Shown: positions 49,201-59,613, counted from the stretch's first letter. The stretch: DNA of 64,000 nt from Melioribacteraceae bacterium (GCA_026983955.1 JALSTB010000029.1:18976-82975); one strand, 5' to 3'. Notes: a model not told the origin generated them from the letters alone. Numbers and translations are program-made.

Positions 49201-49237
49201 TTATGCCAAAAAACGCGGAACAAAAATTCAATTCTAA
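46217..49237 (+). CDS. secDF: Protein translocase SecDF fusion
   Basis: The 1006-residue protein joins SecD and SecF, RND-type membrane proteins that use the ion gradient to help pull proteins through SecYEG. The SecD half has LGLDLQGGMYLVMEV near the N-terminus, a large periplasmic domain, and GMAVDANVLIFERIREEL in its membrane part. The SecF half begins near residue 640 (RKIAYTISG, GIDFKGGSEIALQFEKP) and has GYSINDTVVVYDRIRED. Twelve membrane helices are expected. Fused SecDF is usual in this group. Its stop overlaps that of the convergent gene by 3 nt. Confidence 0.95.
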   Translation: MKELRFRIFVIIAAFALSIYLLYPTYKDYQYTQQIQQKLESIKDSVLQKNPSIAKEELQQILELKEDSLRAANPDIRKARENRIKLGLDLQGGMYLVMEVNTVKLLERLAKDPDATFKQILKEAEKEAKTSDEEVVKILAAKLKEKNIRLSRYFGSIRQEDDEIIKDLLDQEKDAVTRAIEIIRNRVDQYGVSEPSIQQQGARRIVVELPGVAKKEEAKSLLQGRALLEFKLVKDPNFAFPILNKIDEILAKKYNTDSTETAQDTTADENLTEEEFAKKHPFFTIARLVSQNSADLIVKESDKNKVLRMLNMPEVKKVIPDNVEFLFSAKPQFVQDGIKYFRLYMVNKQPELTGNVIVDANATINPQTTAPMVTMDMNPEGAREWARITGANIGKRCAIVLDNYVYTAPVIQNKIPSGRSQITGMEDLEEAKLISIVLKAGALPAPIDIIEERTVGPSLGQDSISQGFNSTVIGFLLVAFFMIIYYKTSGAFADLALLATVVFILGVLAGFKATLTLPGIAGIILTIGMAVDANVLIFERIREELSTGKTIKAAVDSGFANSYSAIFDSNITTFFTAIILYQFGSGPIQGFALTLMIGIVSSLFAALVITKVLFEYMIYKGKKINVGYRKRIFDGANIDFLGKRKIAYTISGTLILLGIISLFTRGLELGIDFKGGSEIALQFEKPINISEIRDELNTLGLGNIEVKTFGGEQGVLIRTELQEIPKEIMPNILKTLNNTIKEADPGISATIVDSSAHSITYQLPDSKSAALIAEKLSEKGFQATKLADDPNKVIVRLSIANWIEENLQQTYTDNPFKMLKEEKVGPKIGKELKEDAVISVILALIVILVYLGFRFKFAFANGAVLALFHDVMITLGVFSLLYGVFPFLNLEISISVVAAFLTLVGYSINDTVVVYDRIREDLKIHKTKPLEENMNSAINKTLSRTIVTSLTTLLVVFVLLIFGGEVLRGFAFTLFFGIIVGTYSSIFIASSFVLDYAKKRGTKIQF

Positions 49238-49860
49238 CTAATTCCGGCAGACATTGCTATAAAAAACTGGGCGGCGTAATAGCTGCCCAGTATAAATACT
49301 TCTGCAAATTTAACTTCACGTCTGAATTTGTTAATTGCCAACATTCCGTCTGAAAGTATAAATAAGATTGAACCGCACAAAATAAAAATACTTGACGTAT
49401 CTTTATAAGTTAAAAACCGGTTAATTGCCATCCAAACCATAGATGAAGCAATAAGCATGTATATAATTACCGGAATATTATACTTCCCCAACCCTTGCCG
49501 GATAATTAAATAGATAAAAATGGAAAACAATAAAAGAGGGATTAATCCGCCATAAAAAAATTCACTGCCGGTTATAAAAGCAAGCGCATAAAAAATGTGG
49601 GTAATTAAGAACGCAACAAGTCCGTGCAAAAAATATTTTTTTTCAAACATTAAAAAAACGTCTCCCAAAAGAGAAAATATCAAGCCTGCCAAAATTCCGA
49701 TGCCCAATTCAATGTGACTTTCAGAAAGATTTAAAACCGCTAGCATTATAATCAATATTGTCGTAAACGGTTTCAGAATAAGAAAGGCTTTGCGGGATTT
49801 ATATTTAGATATAATTGTAAATATTATAAATATGATTATTACAATATAAATTATATTCAT
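49234..49860 (-). CDS. YhhN-family membrane protein (lysoplasmalogenase-like)
   Basis: The 208-residue protein has about eight hydrophobic segments and the YhhN/TMEM86 patterns LLGDVFLMF and ILSDGMLAINKF. Animal TMEM86 members hydrolyse lysoplasmalogen; bacterial function is uncertain. I chose ATG 49860, just after the upstream stop; the frame open from 49950 would overlap the phosphatase gene and add 30 polar residues. It is the last gene of the partner-switching block. Confidence 0.82.
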   Translation of the reverse strand: MNIIYIVIIIFIIFTIISKYKSRKAFLILKPFTTILIIMLAVLNLSESHIELGIGILAGLIFSLLGDVFLMFEKKYFLHGLVAFLITHIFYALAFITGSEFFYGGLIPLLLFSIFIYLIIRQGLGKYNIPVIIYMLIASSMVWMAINRFLTYKDTSSIFILCGSILFILSDGMLAINKFRREVKFAEVFILGSYYAAQFFIAMSAGIS

Positions 49861-49867
49861 TGGATTT

Positions 49868-52483
49868 TTAAGCCAACTTTGAAACCGGATTGATGAATTC
49901 ATCTGAACGTGACTTGTAAATTTCGTTAATCCGTTTCGTAACTTTAACAACGACCAAAGTCAAGTCATCATTTGCAGGTTTTCCATCATTAAAATTATTA
50001 ACGCTTTCGGTTATTTTCTGTAAAATTCTTTTTGAATCGAGCGTACCGTTTTCCTTCAAAATTTTCTCAAGCCTTTCCTCACCGAAAAGCTGACGGTTTT
50101 GATTCATTGCTTCTTCAATGCCATCGGTGGTAAACAAAAACAAATCGTCTGGTGCCAAATGTATTTCAATCTCGGAAAGAGTGGATTCAAAAACCTCTCC
50201 TTTCTCCAAGCCGAGTCCCAAACCTTTCGGTGCAAAAGTTTTTATTTCGCCGTCTCTTAAAAGCTTGATTGGCGTATGCCCCGCCCTGCTTAATCTTACG
50301 GTTTTGTTGGAAGTATCGAAAAGGGCAATTGTGGCGGTAATAAACCATTGCTTGTCCAGATTTTCAAACATGTGCCGGTTTAACTCCACCAGAATATCCC
50401 GGGGAGTTTTATTTTCAGTGCAATAAAGTCGAACCATTGTTTGTAATTTAGACATATAAAATGATGCCGAAAGTCCTTTCCCTGAAACATCTGCGATAAC
50501 AACAAAAATTTTCGTAGATGAAATTTTTATCAAATCGTAATAATCGCCGCCGATGTGCATAGCCGGCTGCATAAAGCCTGCAATATCCAATCCGTGTATC
50601 TTGGGAATATCTTGCGGAAGTAATTGTTGTTGTATTTTTTTTGCAAGAATCAAATCCCTTTCCAATTTTATTTTTTCCGTTTCAGCCTCGTAAAGTCTTG
50701 CATTCTCAATTGAAATAGCGGTTTGGTTGGCTGCGGCAACAAGTAATTCCAAATCCTTCCCGGCAAATTGAGCGCCGGAATGTTTCAACCCGAACAAAAG
50801 CATTCCGTTAATTGAAGTTTTATTTACCAAAGGTATAACAATATAAATTCCTTCGTTCCTTAATCTTTCTGAAATTATGGGAAAAACCTCATTAAACTCA
50901 CTTCTCTCAAAAATCGGATATTGTCCGGATTTACTTTTTTTGTTTAAGATACCCAATAACCTTTTAACGTCGCAATTGAATTCCATTTTTTCATCCGTAA
51001 ACCCGTAGCTTCTAACAAGAGTGCAGTTGCCGGACCGATTATCTTTTATAACAATACCGAATTTTTCTAGTCTGAGTGAATCGACAAATGTGTTGAGAAC
51101 GGAATCCAAAATGTTTTCAAGTCCTACTATCGTTGAAATATTGTTTGAAAATTCCAACAATACTTTACGGTAAGCAAATTGCTCCGGATAAAATTTCCGT
51201 GTGATTATTTCCTGGAATCTGTCTTTAGTGGACTGAAACACTATTGAAAACACAATAAAAATTACTGCTGCAATCAACCCTTGATATTCGGTTGCGATAG
51301 CTTGACTGATTTCTTGACCGAGAATATAGATAACCAGAAAATATATTCCGGCAATTGAAACTGTTGCCAGACCGTACATCAATGTATTTTTTACAACATC
51401 AGAAACGTCCAGCAAAGAATATTTGAATATGGAATACCCGAAAGCAACCGGTAGAAGTACAATTAGAATAACCGGCATAAAATATTCCGGCGAATTAAAA
51501 ATTGAACCGGCTAAAACACTTGCCAACGTGTTTACATAAATTATGGATAATAATGCAATGGCATAACTAATCAGAATTATAAATACCGGATTTTTTTCTT
51601 TTTGATTATTAAGTTTTAAGTAATTAATAAATAAAGAAATGAATCCGGTTATAAATCCCAATCCGAATAACGAATTGGAAAAGATAATTAAATACATGTT
51701 TAGTTTGTACGAAGGCGGAGTGGTATAGACATACAAAATTTTAAAAACAATCATTCCCGCAATTAAAAATATAGGCAAACCGAAAAGAAACGACTTTGTA
51801 ATTTTCTTTTCAACAAACTTGAACGGTTTGGGAAACACCCAGAAAAAGTAAACGTAAACGAAAGGTAAAATTAATGCCGCCGTGGAAGTAACAAGATCAA
51901 TTAATACAAGCAACCATTTTATTTTCCATATCGGATTAACGGACGGAGTACCCGCAATTAAAACCCACATGGAATTAATGACGAACAAAACACCGATGGA
52001 ATAAAACAAACGTTGTGCTCTTCCGTCCGGCTTTGAAGAAATTACCACATAACCAACCAACAACCAAAAGAGCGCCAATAAAATAAAACTCAATCCGGCA
52101 AAGTTAATTAATTTTTTAATTTTAACTTTGGTTTCAATTATTTTACCATTGTGAATAATTTTATAAACAGCGGAGTCACCTTTGGCCAATTGATCTATTG
52201 TTTGCGATGCGGTAAACAGGCTATTGATTTTTTGTCCGTTAATTTCAAGCAGTCTGTCACCGTCCCTAATTCCGGCTTGCCATGTAACGCCACCTTTTTT
52301 TACAAGGTCGAAAACGAAAACGGTGCTATCGGGCGTAATTTGTTTGGGTACCCAAAGACATTCGTCGTTGGAACGGGGTGTAACTTCGAAAATAAAATAT
52401 AAATTGATAAATGCAATGACGGATAAAATTACCGTTACGGGAAACAGCAGTTTGTTTATATATTTTATAAATCTTTTACTCAT
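49868..52483 (-). CDS. Membrane PDZ-GAF-PP2C (SpoIIE/RsbU) phosphatase
   Basis: The 871-residue protein has one N-terminal membrane helix, an extracytoplasmic PDZ domain (about 55-125: VTWQAGIRDGDRLLEINGQKI), about eight further membrane helices (130-390), a GAF-like domain, and a C-terminal PP2C/SpoIIE phosphatase with VGGDYYDLIKI, IADVSGKGLSASFYM, SRAGHTPIKLL and FTTDGIEEAM. Such phosphatases dephosphorylate STAS anti-anti-sigma factors. The PDZ domain suggests sensing of envelope peptides. It overlaps the next upstream gene by 4 nt. Confidence 0.88.
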   Translation of the reverse strand: MSKRFIKYINKLLFPVTVILSVIAFINLYFIFEVTPRSNDECLWVPKQITPDSTVFVFDLVKKGGVTWQAGIRDGDRLLEINGQKINSLFTASQTIDQLAKGDSAVYKIIHNGKIIETKVKIKKLINFAGLSFILLALFWLLVGYVVISSKPDGRAQRLFYSIGVLFVINSMWVLIAGTPSVNPIWKIKWLLVLIDLVTSTAALILPFVYVYFFWVFPKPFKFVEKKITKSFLFGLPIFLIAGMIVFKILYVYTTPPSYKLNMYLIIFSNSLFGLGFITGFISLFINYLKLNNQKEKNPVFIILISYAIALLSIIYVNTLASVLAGSIFNSPEYFMPVILIVLLPVAFGYSIFKYSLLDVSDVVKNTLMYGLATVSIAGIYFLVIYILGQEISQAIATEYQGLIAAVIFIVFSIVFQSTKDRFQEIITRKFYPEQFAYRKVLLEFSNNISTIVGLENILDSVLNTFVDSLRLEKFGIVIKDNRSGNCTLVRSYGFTDEKMEFNCDVKRLLGILNKKSKSGQYPIFERSEFNEVFPIISERLRNEGIYIVIPLVNKTSINGMLLFGLKHSGAQFAGKDLELLVAAANQTAISIENARLYEAETEKIKLERDLILAKKIQQQLLPQDIPKIHGLDIAGFMQPAMHIGGDYYDLIKISSTKIFVVIADVSGKGLSASFYMSKLQTMVRLYCTENKTPRDILVELNRHMFENLDKQWFITATIALFDTSNKTVRLSRAGHTPIKLLRDGEIKTFAPKGLGLGLEKGEVFESTLSEIEIHLAPDDLFLFTTDGIEEAMNQNRQLFGEERLEKILKENGTLDSKRILQKITESVNNFNDGKPANDDLTLVVVKVTKRINEIYKSRSDEFINPVSKLA

Positions 52484-54162
52484 TCTTTCACCTTAATGAC
52501 ACAACAAGTGATATCATCGGATTGCTCTGCTCCCGAAGTGTGGTCATTAACATCTTCCATTATTTTTTTTAACAAGCCGCCGGCAGTTTCTTTCTTATTC
52601 TCCGTGATTAATTTTTCCAACCGTTCTTCCGAATATTCGTTTTTTTCCGTATCCATTGCTTCTGTAATTCCATCCGTAAACAACACAATCAAATCCCCCT
52701 TCTCCAGCTGTATTGTTTCAAATTTATAATCAACAACCGTGGGCATCACGCCCAGAATCATTCCACCGGTCTTAAGTTTTACCAATTTACCATTGCCCAC
52801 CCAAACAGGTGGATTGTGTCCGGCATTCACATACGTAAAAGTTCTATCTTCGGTATTCAAAATTCCCCAGAAAAACGTTATGAAACTTCCCATGGTAGTA
52901 TTTTCGGACACCAAATCGTTTATTAAATTAGACGCTTCAACCAAAGGAATGTTTTGTTTTATTATAGCTTTAAGAAAAGCTTGCAAGTTAGCCATCAGAA
53001 GAGCGGCTTGTACACCTTTTCCGGAAACATCGGCAATGGCAATCAGTACATTTTTCTCGTCCAACCGGATAATGTCGTAATAATCCCCGCCAACTTGCTT
53101 TGCCGTTTTGTTGAATGCGGCAATTTCAATATTTTTGAAAACCGGAATTTCCTTCGGCAGCAAATTTTTTTGGATTGTGCGGGCTAATTCCAAATCTTTT
53201 TCGAGTTTTTGTTTTTCCAGTGCTTCTTTAAAAAGACGGCTGTTCTCTATTGAAATAACCGCTAAACCCGCAACTGAAGAGATATATTCCAAATCCGATT
53301 GTGAAAAAGGTTTTCCCGTTAAACGCTTCCCCAATAATATTACGCCACGAACTTCGTTTTTAATTACCATTGGAACGGAAAGTACAAAACCGGCATCGAA
53401 CAATTCCGGCCGTTTTTCTTTCAACTGTTCACCATATAAAATTTGATTACTTTCAAAAATTTTATTAGAATTTATAATATTTAATAATTTATCTTTTTTT
53501 ATGTTCGATTCCAAAATTTCAGGTAAATCCCCTTCTTTGATAACCACTGCAAATTGTGAAACCAGCATTTGGGCGATGACCGAGAAAACCAGTAATTTGC
53601 TTACTCTTTCTTCTTCCAATATTCCGCTGAATTCTTTACTTAAATCGAACAAGGAACTTAATTGATTTATTTTAGCATCCAAATTTTGGTTTGCTTTTTT
53701 TAATTTTTCAAGGGTAAGTGTGTTTGCTATTGCTGTGCTGCTTATATTTAAAATTGTTCTGAGGAATTGTTTGTCATCTTCCGAGTAGTCTTGTTTTGTG
53801 ATTTTCTTTCCAAGAGCAACAATGCCTAATTTCCCGGAGGAGGTTTTTATCATTTCATGAATAACCAATCCGTAATGCTCCAGGAAATCACTGAATTCCG
53901 GGTTTTGTTCAACTTCATTTATATCAATTGCCGGAAAACTTTGCTGAATTTCATTGCCAAATCCTTTGAAGTATGATAATTTAAGTTTGTTGTTTTCACC
54001 GCTGAGAGCAACAATTCCTTTGGTCGTTTGAAGTTTGGCAAATAAGGTTAATAACAAATTATTAAGAATAAAATCCAGTTTTAAACTGGAATTTACAGTG
54101 TTTGAAAAATCGACGAGTGCCGAAAGGTTCCGGAGAGCAGAATCGTTTTTTTGATAATTCAT
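52480..54162 (-). CDS. Cytoplasmic double-GAF PP2C (SpoIIE/RsbU) phosphatase
   Basis: The 560-residue soluble protein has two GAF-like sensor domains (about 10-155 and 170-320), a linker helix, and a PP2C/SpoIIE domain with VGGDYYDIIRL, IADVSGKGVQAALLM, NAGHNPPVWV and FTDGITEAMD. It is a second input for the same partner-switching module, sensing a cytoplasmic signal. It lies 6 nt after the RsbW-like gene and overlaps the PDZ phosphatase gene by 4 nt. Confidence 0.9.
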   Translation of the reverse strand: MNYQKNDSALRNLSALVDFSNTVNSSLKLDFILNNLLLTLFAKLQTTKGIVALSGENNKLKLSYFKGFGNEIQQSFPAIDINEVEQNPEFSDFLEHYGLVIHEMIKTSSGKLGIVALGKKITKQDYSEDDKQFLRTILNISSTAIANTLTLEKLKKANQNLDAKINQLSSLFDLSKEFSGILEEERVSKLLVFSVIAQMLVSQFAVVIKEGDLPEILESNIKKDKLLNIINSNKIFESNQILYGEQLKEKRPELFDAGFVLSVPMVIKNEVRGVILLGKRLTGKPFSQSDLEYISSVAGLAVISIENSRLFKEALEKQKLEKDLELARTIQKNLLPKEIPVFKNIEIAAFNKTAKQVGGDYYDIIRLDEKNVLIAIADVSGKGVQAALLMANLQAFLKAIIKQNIPLVEASNLINDLVSENTTMGSFITFFWGILNTEDRTFTYVNAGHNPPVWVGNGKLVKLKTGGMILGVMPTVVDYKFETIQLEKGDLIVLFTDGITEAMDTEKNEYSEERLEKLITENKKETAGGLLKKIMEDVNDHTSGAEQSDDITCCVIKVKE

Positions 54163-54168
54163 GAAATA

Positions 54169-54657
54169 TTATAAATATTTAATCAATGTAACACGATTGC
54201 GATTACCTGAAAGGTGGCTATATTTCACTTCATCCATTAGCTTTCGCATCAAGAATATCCCGAGACCTCCTACCCTTTTTTCTTTATGATATTTTTCCAA
54301 ATCCGGTTCGGGTATCAAAGTAATATCAAACTTTTCACCTTTATCTGTTATAATAACATAAAACCTATTATTTTTACATTTAATATCAATATCAATTTCA
54401 CCTTCGGGCGAATATTTATATGCGTGTTTTATGACATTTGTGCAAGCTTCATCCACTGCCAGAATTATATCGCCTATTTTTTCCTTGGGCAATTTACATT
54501 CCATTGCCGTTTGATGTATAAAATCCCTTATACGGGAAAGGTTATCCGTAGTGCTTTTAACTTTAAGCTTTTTATGTATTTGTTTTATTTTGGTATTCAA
54601 AATTTTACTGCTCGTTAAATTTATTGATTGCTTCTTTTTCGTCGTCATAAAATTCAT
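54169..54657 (-). CDS. RsbW-like anti-sigma factor / serine kinase
   Basis: The 162-residue protein is a GHKL ATPase of the anti-sigma regulatory factor family: DEACTNVIKHAYKYS (N box), then DKGEKFDITLIP and GGLGIFLMRKLMDEV (G boxes). Such kinases bind a sigma factor or other target and phosphorylate STAS partners. From ATG 54657 it overlaps the STAS gene by 53 nt. A TTG at 54600 would avoid the overlap and give 143 residues, closer to family size, so the start is uncertain. Confidence 0.88.
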   Translation of the reverse strand: MNFMTTKKKQSINLTSSKILNTKIKQIHKKLKVKSTTDNLSRIRDFIHQTAMECKLPKEKIGDIILAVDEACTNVIKHAYKYSPEGEIDIDIKCKNNRFYVIITDKGEKFDITLIPEPDLEKYHKEKRVGGLGIFLMRKLMDEVKYSHLSGNRNRVTLIKYL

Positions 54658-54955
54658 AAAGCATGGGGAACCCCAAAAGATCGAATATATTAAATACTTC
54701 TTTTTTCAAATTGGAGAACTTGATATCGCCGCCGTTTTCCCTCATAGTTTCAATATAAGCCATGAACACCCCCAAACCCGCACTACTTATATAGTTTAGA
54801 TCTTTAAGATTAACGACAACTTTGTATTTCTTATCGTCAATCAGTTTGTTGAAAGCATCTTCAAGTTCCGGCGCCGTATGAGCATCCAAATAACCTTTAA
54901 CATAAAGAATTTGCACGGAACCTTCGGTTCTGGTTTGAACGTTAAATTCAGTCAT
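54605..54955 (-). CDS. STAS-domain anti-anti-sigma factor
   Basis: The 116-residue protein is a single STAS domain with the switch region NLKDLNYISSAGLGVFM; the Ser in ISSAG is the expected phosphorylation site. In its dephosphorylated form it would bind the RsbW-like kinase. It starts at the base where the upstream phosphatase gene ends, and the kinase gene follows, so substrate, kinase and phosphatases are all in one operon. Confidence 0.92.
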   Translation of the reverse strand: MTEFNVQTRTEGSVQILYVKGYLDAHTAPELEDAFNKLIDDKKYKVVVNLKDLNYISSAGLGVFMAYIETMRENGGDIKFSNLKKEVFNIFDLLGFPMLYEFYDDEKEAINKFNEQ

Positions 54956-57000
54956 TAATTTTCTCCGTCCAACTTGTTTTTAAAATTCCACTTAAATATA
55001 ACAAGAGTAATATCATCGTGTTGAATATTTCCCTTCGCAAACAATGAAATTTCTTTAATTATCTGCGATGATAAATCATCCGTGGAAACCGGACCGCTTT
55101 CCACTATCACCCGCTCTAATCTTGAATAACCGAATTCTTCATTCCGGGCATTCTTCGATTCGTTTATTCCATCTGTAAATAAAACAATAATATCATTATT
55201 TCCCAGTTGTATTTCCATTTCTTCAAGCGTTTTTATGAAATCGGGAGTTGAGCTTATTCCCAAACCAATCCCCCGTGGAACGTACGATTTTATTCCGGAG
55301 TTTTGTTTGTGCAATACCGGTGCGTGTCCGGCGCGTGCAAATTTAAATTTGCCGGTTTTTGTATTCAATACACCGTAAACTGCCGTTACGAAAGATTTTT
55401 TGTCCAAGCTCTTTTTTAGAATCTCATTTGCCTGGGAAAGGATTTCTTTTGGAGAGAGATTTATCTTCGATAACGACTCAAAAATTCCTTTTACTTCGGC
55501 CATAATGAAAGCCGCTTGAATACCTTTTCCGGAAACATCTGCAATGACAAAACCGGAATGTTCTTCATCGATTTTAAAGAAATCGTAATAATCACCACCG
55601 ACTTCAAAAGCTGGAATAAACGAGGCGGACACTTCGAGATACGGAATTGCGGGTTTTTCTTTTGGCAAAATTTTGCGTTGTATTTCCCTTGCCACATCCA
55701 ATTCTTTTTCCATCCGTTCTTTTTCGATGGATTGTTCAATTAATTTTGAGTTTTCAATAGCAACGGCGGCATAATCGGCAAACGCACTAATTGCAACCTT
55801 GTCTTCCTTATCGAAACCGAGACTTTGCCGTTTGGCGGTGAAAAGAAATCCGATGTTTTTTCCGTGAATGTTTAATGGTGCAATAATAATTGATTGAAAT
55901 TTTAAATTATTTACTAAACCGGCTTGCTCCAAAGAATTGAGTTCGGTTAATCCTTCCCGATTTATCATGTTTTTATTGAACAGCGTTACTGTGATTGTTT
56001 CCGCTTCTTCTTTTCCGATATTGTTGGCTGAGTTCACTTCCAATTTATCTTCAAAAGCGGTAACAAGCCAAGCGGATTGACAATTACATACATCTCTGGT
56101 CATTTCGGTTATTGTATCAACAAGCTCATTAAAATCGAGCACTCGGGTAATGAGCTTATTTAAATCCATCAGTGAAGTTAACTCATGTGTCTTTCTGTCA
56201 ATTGCTTCTGCAGTGGGAAGATGGAACAGGGCGGTAAAAAAAACAACCACAAAGTAAATCGTTCCGTACAAAAAAATTAATCCCGTCAATTTGTTTAACG
56301 CGGGAGATAAAACGGCAAGAAAGTTTGAGTGCTGCTTTTCGGTAAAACCGAATATTGTTCCGAATAAACCGATTAATATTAAAGAAAGCAGAAGTAAAAT
56401 TCTCTTTTGCTTTTTCGAAATAAAAGCTATCCATGCGACTCTTATCGAATTAATTACGCTGACTGCAATTGCTATTCCTGTTAAAGATTCCCCGATAAAA
56501 TCGTATTGAACATTATTTTCGAACATGCGTGCGGTTAAAGCCGCCAAAATAAACAACAAGACCATTGTATTAAAATAAAGCGAAGGATTGCTTTTTTGGT
56601 GTGCAAAAAATAATTCGCGTAAAACAACAAAAACATATGCGGAAGATGCTATTATTACAAATGTAAATGCATATCTTAAAAGTAAGGATATTAAGTTATC
56701 CTCAGCACTCAGGTATTCGGGTGAAACCGAAAGCAGAAAATAAACAAGCGCACCGAGTATCATGGAATTCATTAATATTCCGATAGGATCGGAAGATTGA
56801 CCGTAAACGAAATCGAACAAAAATAAAGACCAAGCAAAAAAAGTCAAAAGTCCCAAAAGTTCAGTGAGCAGAAAAAATAAAAAATTAGATTCCGCAGGCA
56901 ACACAAGTTTTGTTAATACAAATAAGAGGCTAGCAGAAACCGATGTTCCCAATTTACGTTTATTACTCAAGTCGAAATATTTTTGAAGGAAAAAATCCAT
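54955..57000 (-). CDS. Membrane GAF-PP2C (SpoIIE/RsbU) phosphatase
   Basis: The 681-residue protein has an N-terminal membrane region of about eight helices (25-270), a GAF domain (about 285-425), and a PP2C/SpoIIE domain with VGGDYYDFFKI, IADVSGKGIQAAFIM, ARAGHAPVLH and FTDGINESKN. It differs from the other two phosphatases in lacking a PDZ or second GAF domain. It starts 5 nt after the sigma factor gene. Confidence 0.9.
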   Translation of the reverse strand: MDFFLQKYFDLSNKRKLGTSVSASLLFVLTKLVLPAESNFLFFLLTELLGLLTFFAWSLFLFDFVYGQSSDPIGILMNSMILGALVYFLLSVSPEYLSAEDNLISLLLRYAFTFVIIASSAYVFVVLRELFFAHQKSNPSLYFNTMVLLFILAALTARMFENNVQYDFIGESLTGIAIAVSVINSIRVAWIAFISKKQKRILLLLSLILIGLFGTIFGFTEKQHSNFLAVLSPALNKLTGLIFLYGTIYFVVVFFTALFHLPTAEAIDRKTHELTSLMDLNKLITRVLDFNELVDTITEMTRDVCNCQSAWLVTAFEDKLEVNSANNIGKEEAETITVTLFNKNMINREGLTELNSLEQAGLVNNLKFQSIIIAPLNIHGKNIGFLFTAKRQSLGFDKEDKVAISAFADYAAVAIENSKLIEQSIEKERMEKELDVAREIQRKILPKEKPAIPYLEVSASFIPAFEVGGDYYDFFKIDEEHSGFVIADVSGKGIQAAFIMAEVKGIFESLSKINLSPKEILSQANEILKKSLDKKSFVTAVYGVLNTKTGKFKFARAGHAPVLHKQNSGIKSYVPRGIGLGISSTPDFIKTLEEMEIQLGNNDIIVLFTDGINESKNARNEEFGYSRLERVIVESGPVSTDDLSSQIIKEISLFAKGNIQHDDITLVIFKWNFKNKLDGEN

Positions 57001-57005
57001 TCCCG

Positions 57006-57599
57006 TTACAAAAAATCTTTTTGAAAAGGTTCAAGAATTATTTTCAAAGCTTGACGTGCGCGAAATATTCTTGATTTTATTGTACCGACTTCCAAACCGG
57101 ATTTATCTGCAATTTCTTTATAACTTAACCCTTCTATATCCCTTAAAATTAAAGGTTCTCTAAGTTTAGCGGGTAACTTATCGATTGCTTTCCTCACCAT
57201 TCGGGAAATATCCATACTGTCTGATTTCGTACGGGAACGTAAATGGTATTCATGTTCGTCGATGGGTGAAAAAATACTGCGTACTTTTTTCTTTCTTAAA
57301 TAATCTTTACATTTGTTTACGGTTACTCTGTACAACCACGTTGTGAATTTCGATTCATACCGGAAATTACTTAACATTTTGAATGCACTTATAAAAACAT
57401 CTTGGGAAATGTCATCAATATAATCCACATCACCAAGGGTTAAATAAATCAAGTTTCTTACCTTTTCTTTGTGTTTCAAAACCAACTTTGTAAAAGCCGC
57501 TTCATCTCCGCTTTGAAATTTTCTAATCAACTCGAAATCTTCGTCTTCAAAAGACGTCGGTTTCCGGGAATCAGAATTTGTATTTTGGTTTTCTCTCAA
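57006..57599 (-). CDS. ECF-like RNA polymerase sigma factor
   Basis: The 197-residue protein has sigma region 2 (AFTKLVLKHKEKVRNLIY, DDISQDVFISAFKML, FTTWLYRVTVNKCKDYLRKK) and region 4 (LPAKLREPLILRDIEGLSYKEIADKSGLEVGTIKSRIFRAR) without region 3, the sigma-24/ECF layout. The first usable start is TTG at 57599. It heads the operon of three phosphatases, STAS and kinase. ECF factors are normally held by membrane anti-sigmas; no such gene is here. Confidence 0.9.
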   Translation of the reverse strand: MRENQNTNSDSRKPTSFEDEDFELIRKFQSGDEAAFTKLVLKHKEKVRNLIYLTLGDVDYIDDISQDVFISAFKMLSNFRYESKFTTWLYRVTVNKCKDYLRKKKVRSIFSPIDEHEYHLRSRTKSDSMDISRMVRKAIDKLPAKLREPLILRDIEGLSYKEIADKSGLEVGTIKSRIFRARQALKIILEPFQKDFL

Positions 57600-57648
57600 T
57601 TTTAGACGCAGTCCCTTGCTTTTGGTTTCATTACCGTAAACAGATAAT

Positions 57649-57688
57649 TTCGATACACAATCGAACTTTTGCTGATTCTAAACGTCAA
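57649..57688 (-). promoter_or_regulatory. Candidate sigma-gene promoter with palindrome
   Basis: On the minus strand TTGACG (57688-57683) is followed 17 nt later by TTCGAT, which is one arm of a perfect palindrome TTCGAT-N5-ATCGAA at 57649-57665. The -10 is poor for sigma-70, so this may be an operator or a different promoter class. In the same 230-nt gap, a TATAAT at 57750-57755 on the plus strand may serve the divergent STAS gene. Confidence 0.35.
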
Positions 57689-57829
57689 ATTACAAAAATT
57701 TCTTTCATTTTTCGGAAAGAATACCTAACTTAAACAGACTTAAATTTAGTATAATTTATTAAATCTTCATAACAAATTAAGCAATTCCGTTAAATGAATA
57801 ATAATTAACATAAAAATTCAGAGGTCATC

Positions 57830-58180
57830 ATGAAAATTAAAACTCACGAACATTATAACGCCGTAGTAATTGAATTAAAGGGTAATGTTATGGGCGGACC
57901 CGATGCGGAAAAATTCAGTGATTTACTTCATAAATTATTGGATGAAGGGAAAAAGAACGTTGTTGTTGATTTGGCAGGTGTTAAATTTATGAACAGTTCG
58001 GGATTGGGAATGTTAATTAGCGGTTACACTACAATGAAGAACGGCGGCGGTTCGCTTGTCCTTGCAAATGCAACGGAAAAAATAAACAGCCTACTTGTTA
58101 TTACGAAGTTAATAACAATTTTCGAAAATTTCGATTCCGTCGAAGAAGCGGTTAAAAGTTTTTCAAAAGAAAAGGAATAA
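57830..58180 (+). CDS. STAS-domain anti-anti-sigma factor, divergent copy
   Basis: The 116-residue STAS protein has GNVMGGPDAEKFSDLLHKLL and the switch motif FMNSSGLGML with the phosphorylatable Ser. It is transcribed divergently from the sigma/phosphatase operon, with a GAGGT ribosome site before its ATG. It probably is a second substrate for the same kinase and phosphatases. A long inverted repeat with a T run follows it. Confidence 0.92.
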   Translation: MKIKTHEHYNAVVIELKGNVMGGPDAEKFSDLLHKLLDEGKKNVVVDLAGVKFMNSSGLGMLISGYTTMKNGGGSLVLANATEKINSLLVITKLITIFENFDSVEEAVKSFSKEKE

Positions 58181-58196
58181 TATTTAATTCCCGCTT

Positions 58197-59596
<1,400 letters not shown>

Positions 59597-59613
59597 ATGG
59601 TTGTTAGTGGTTT

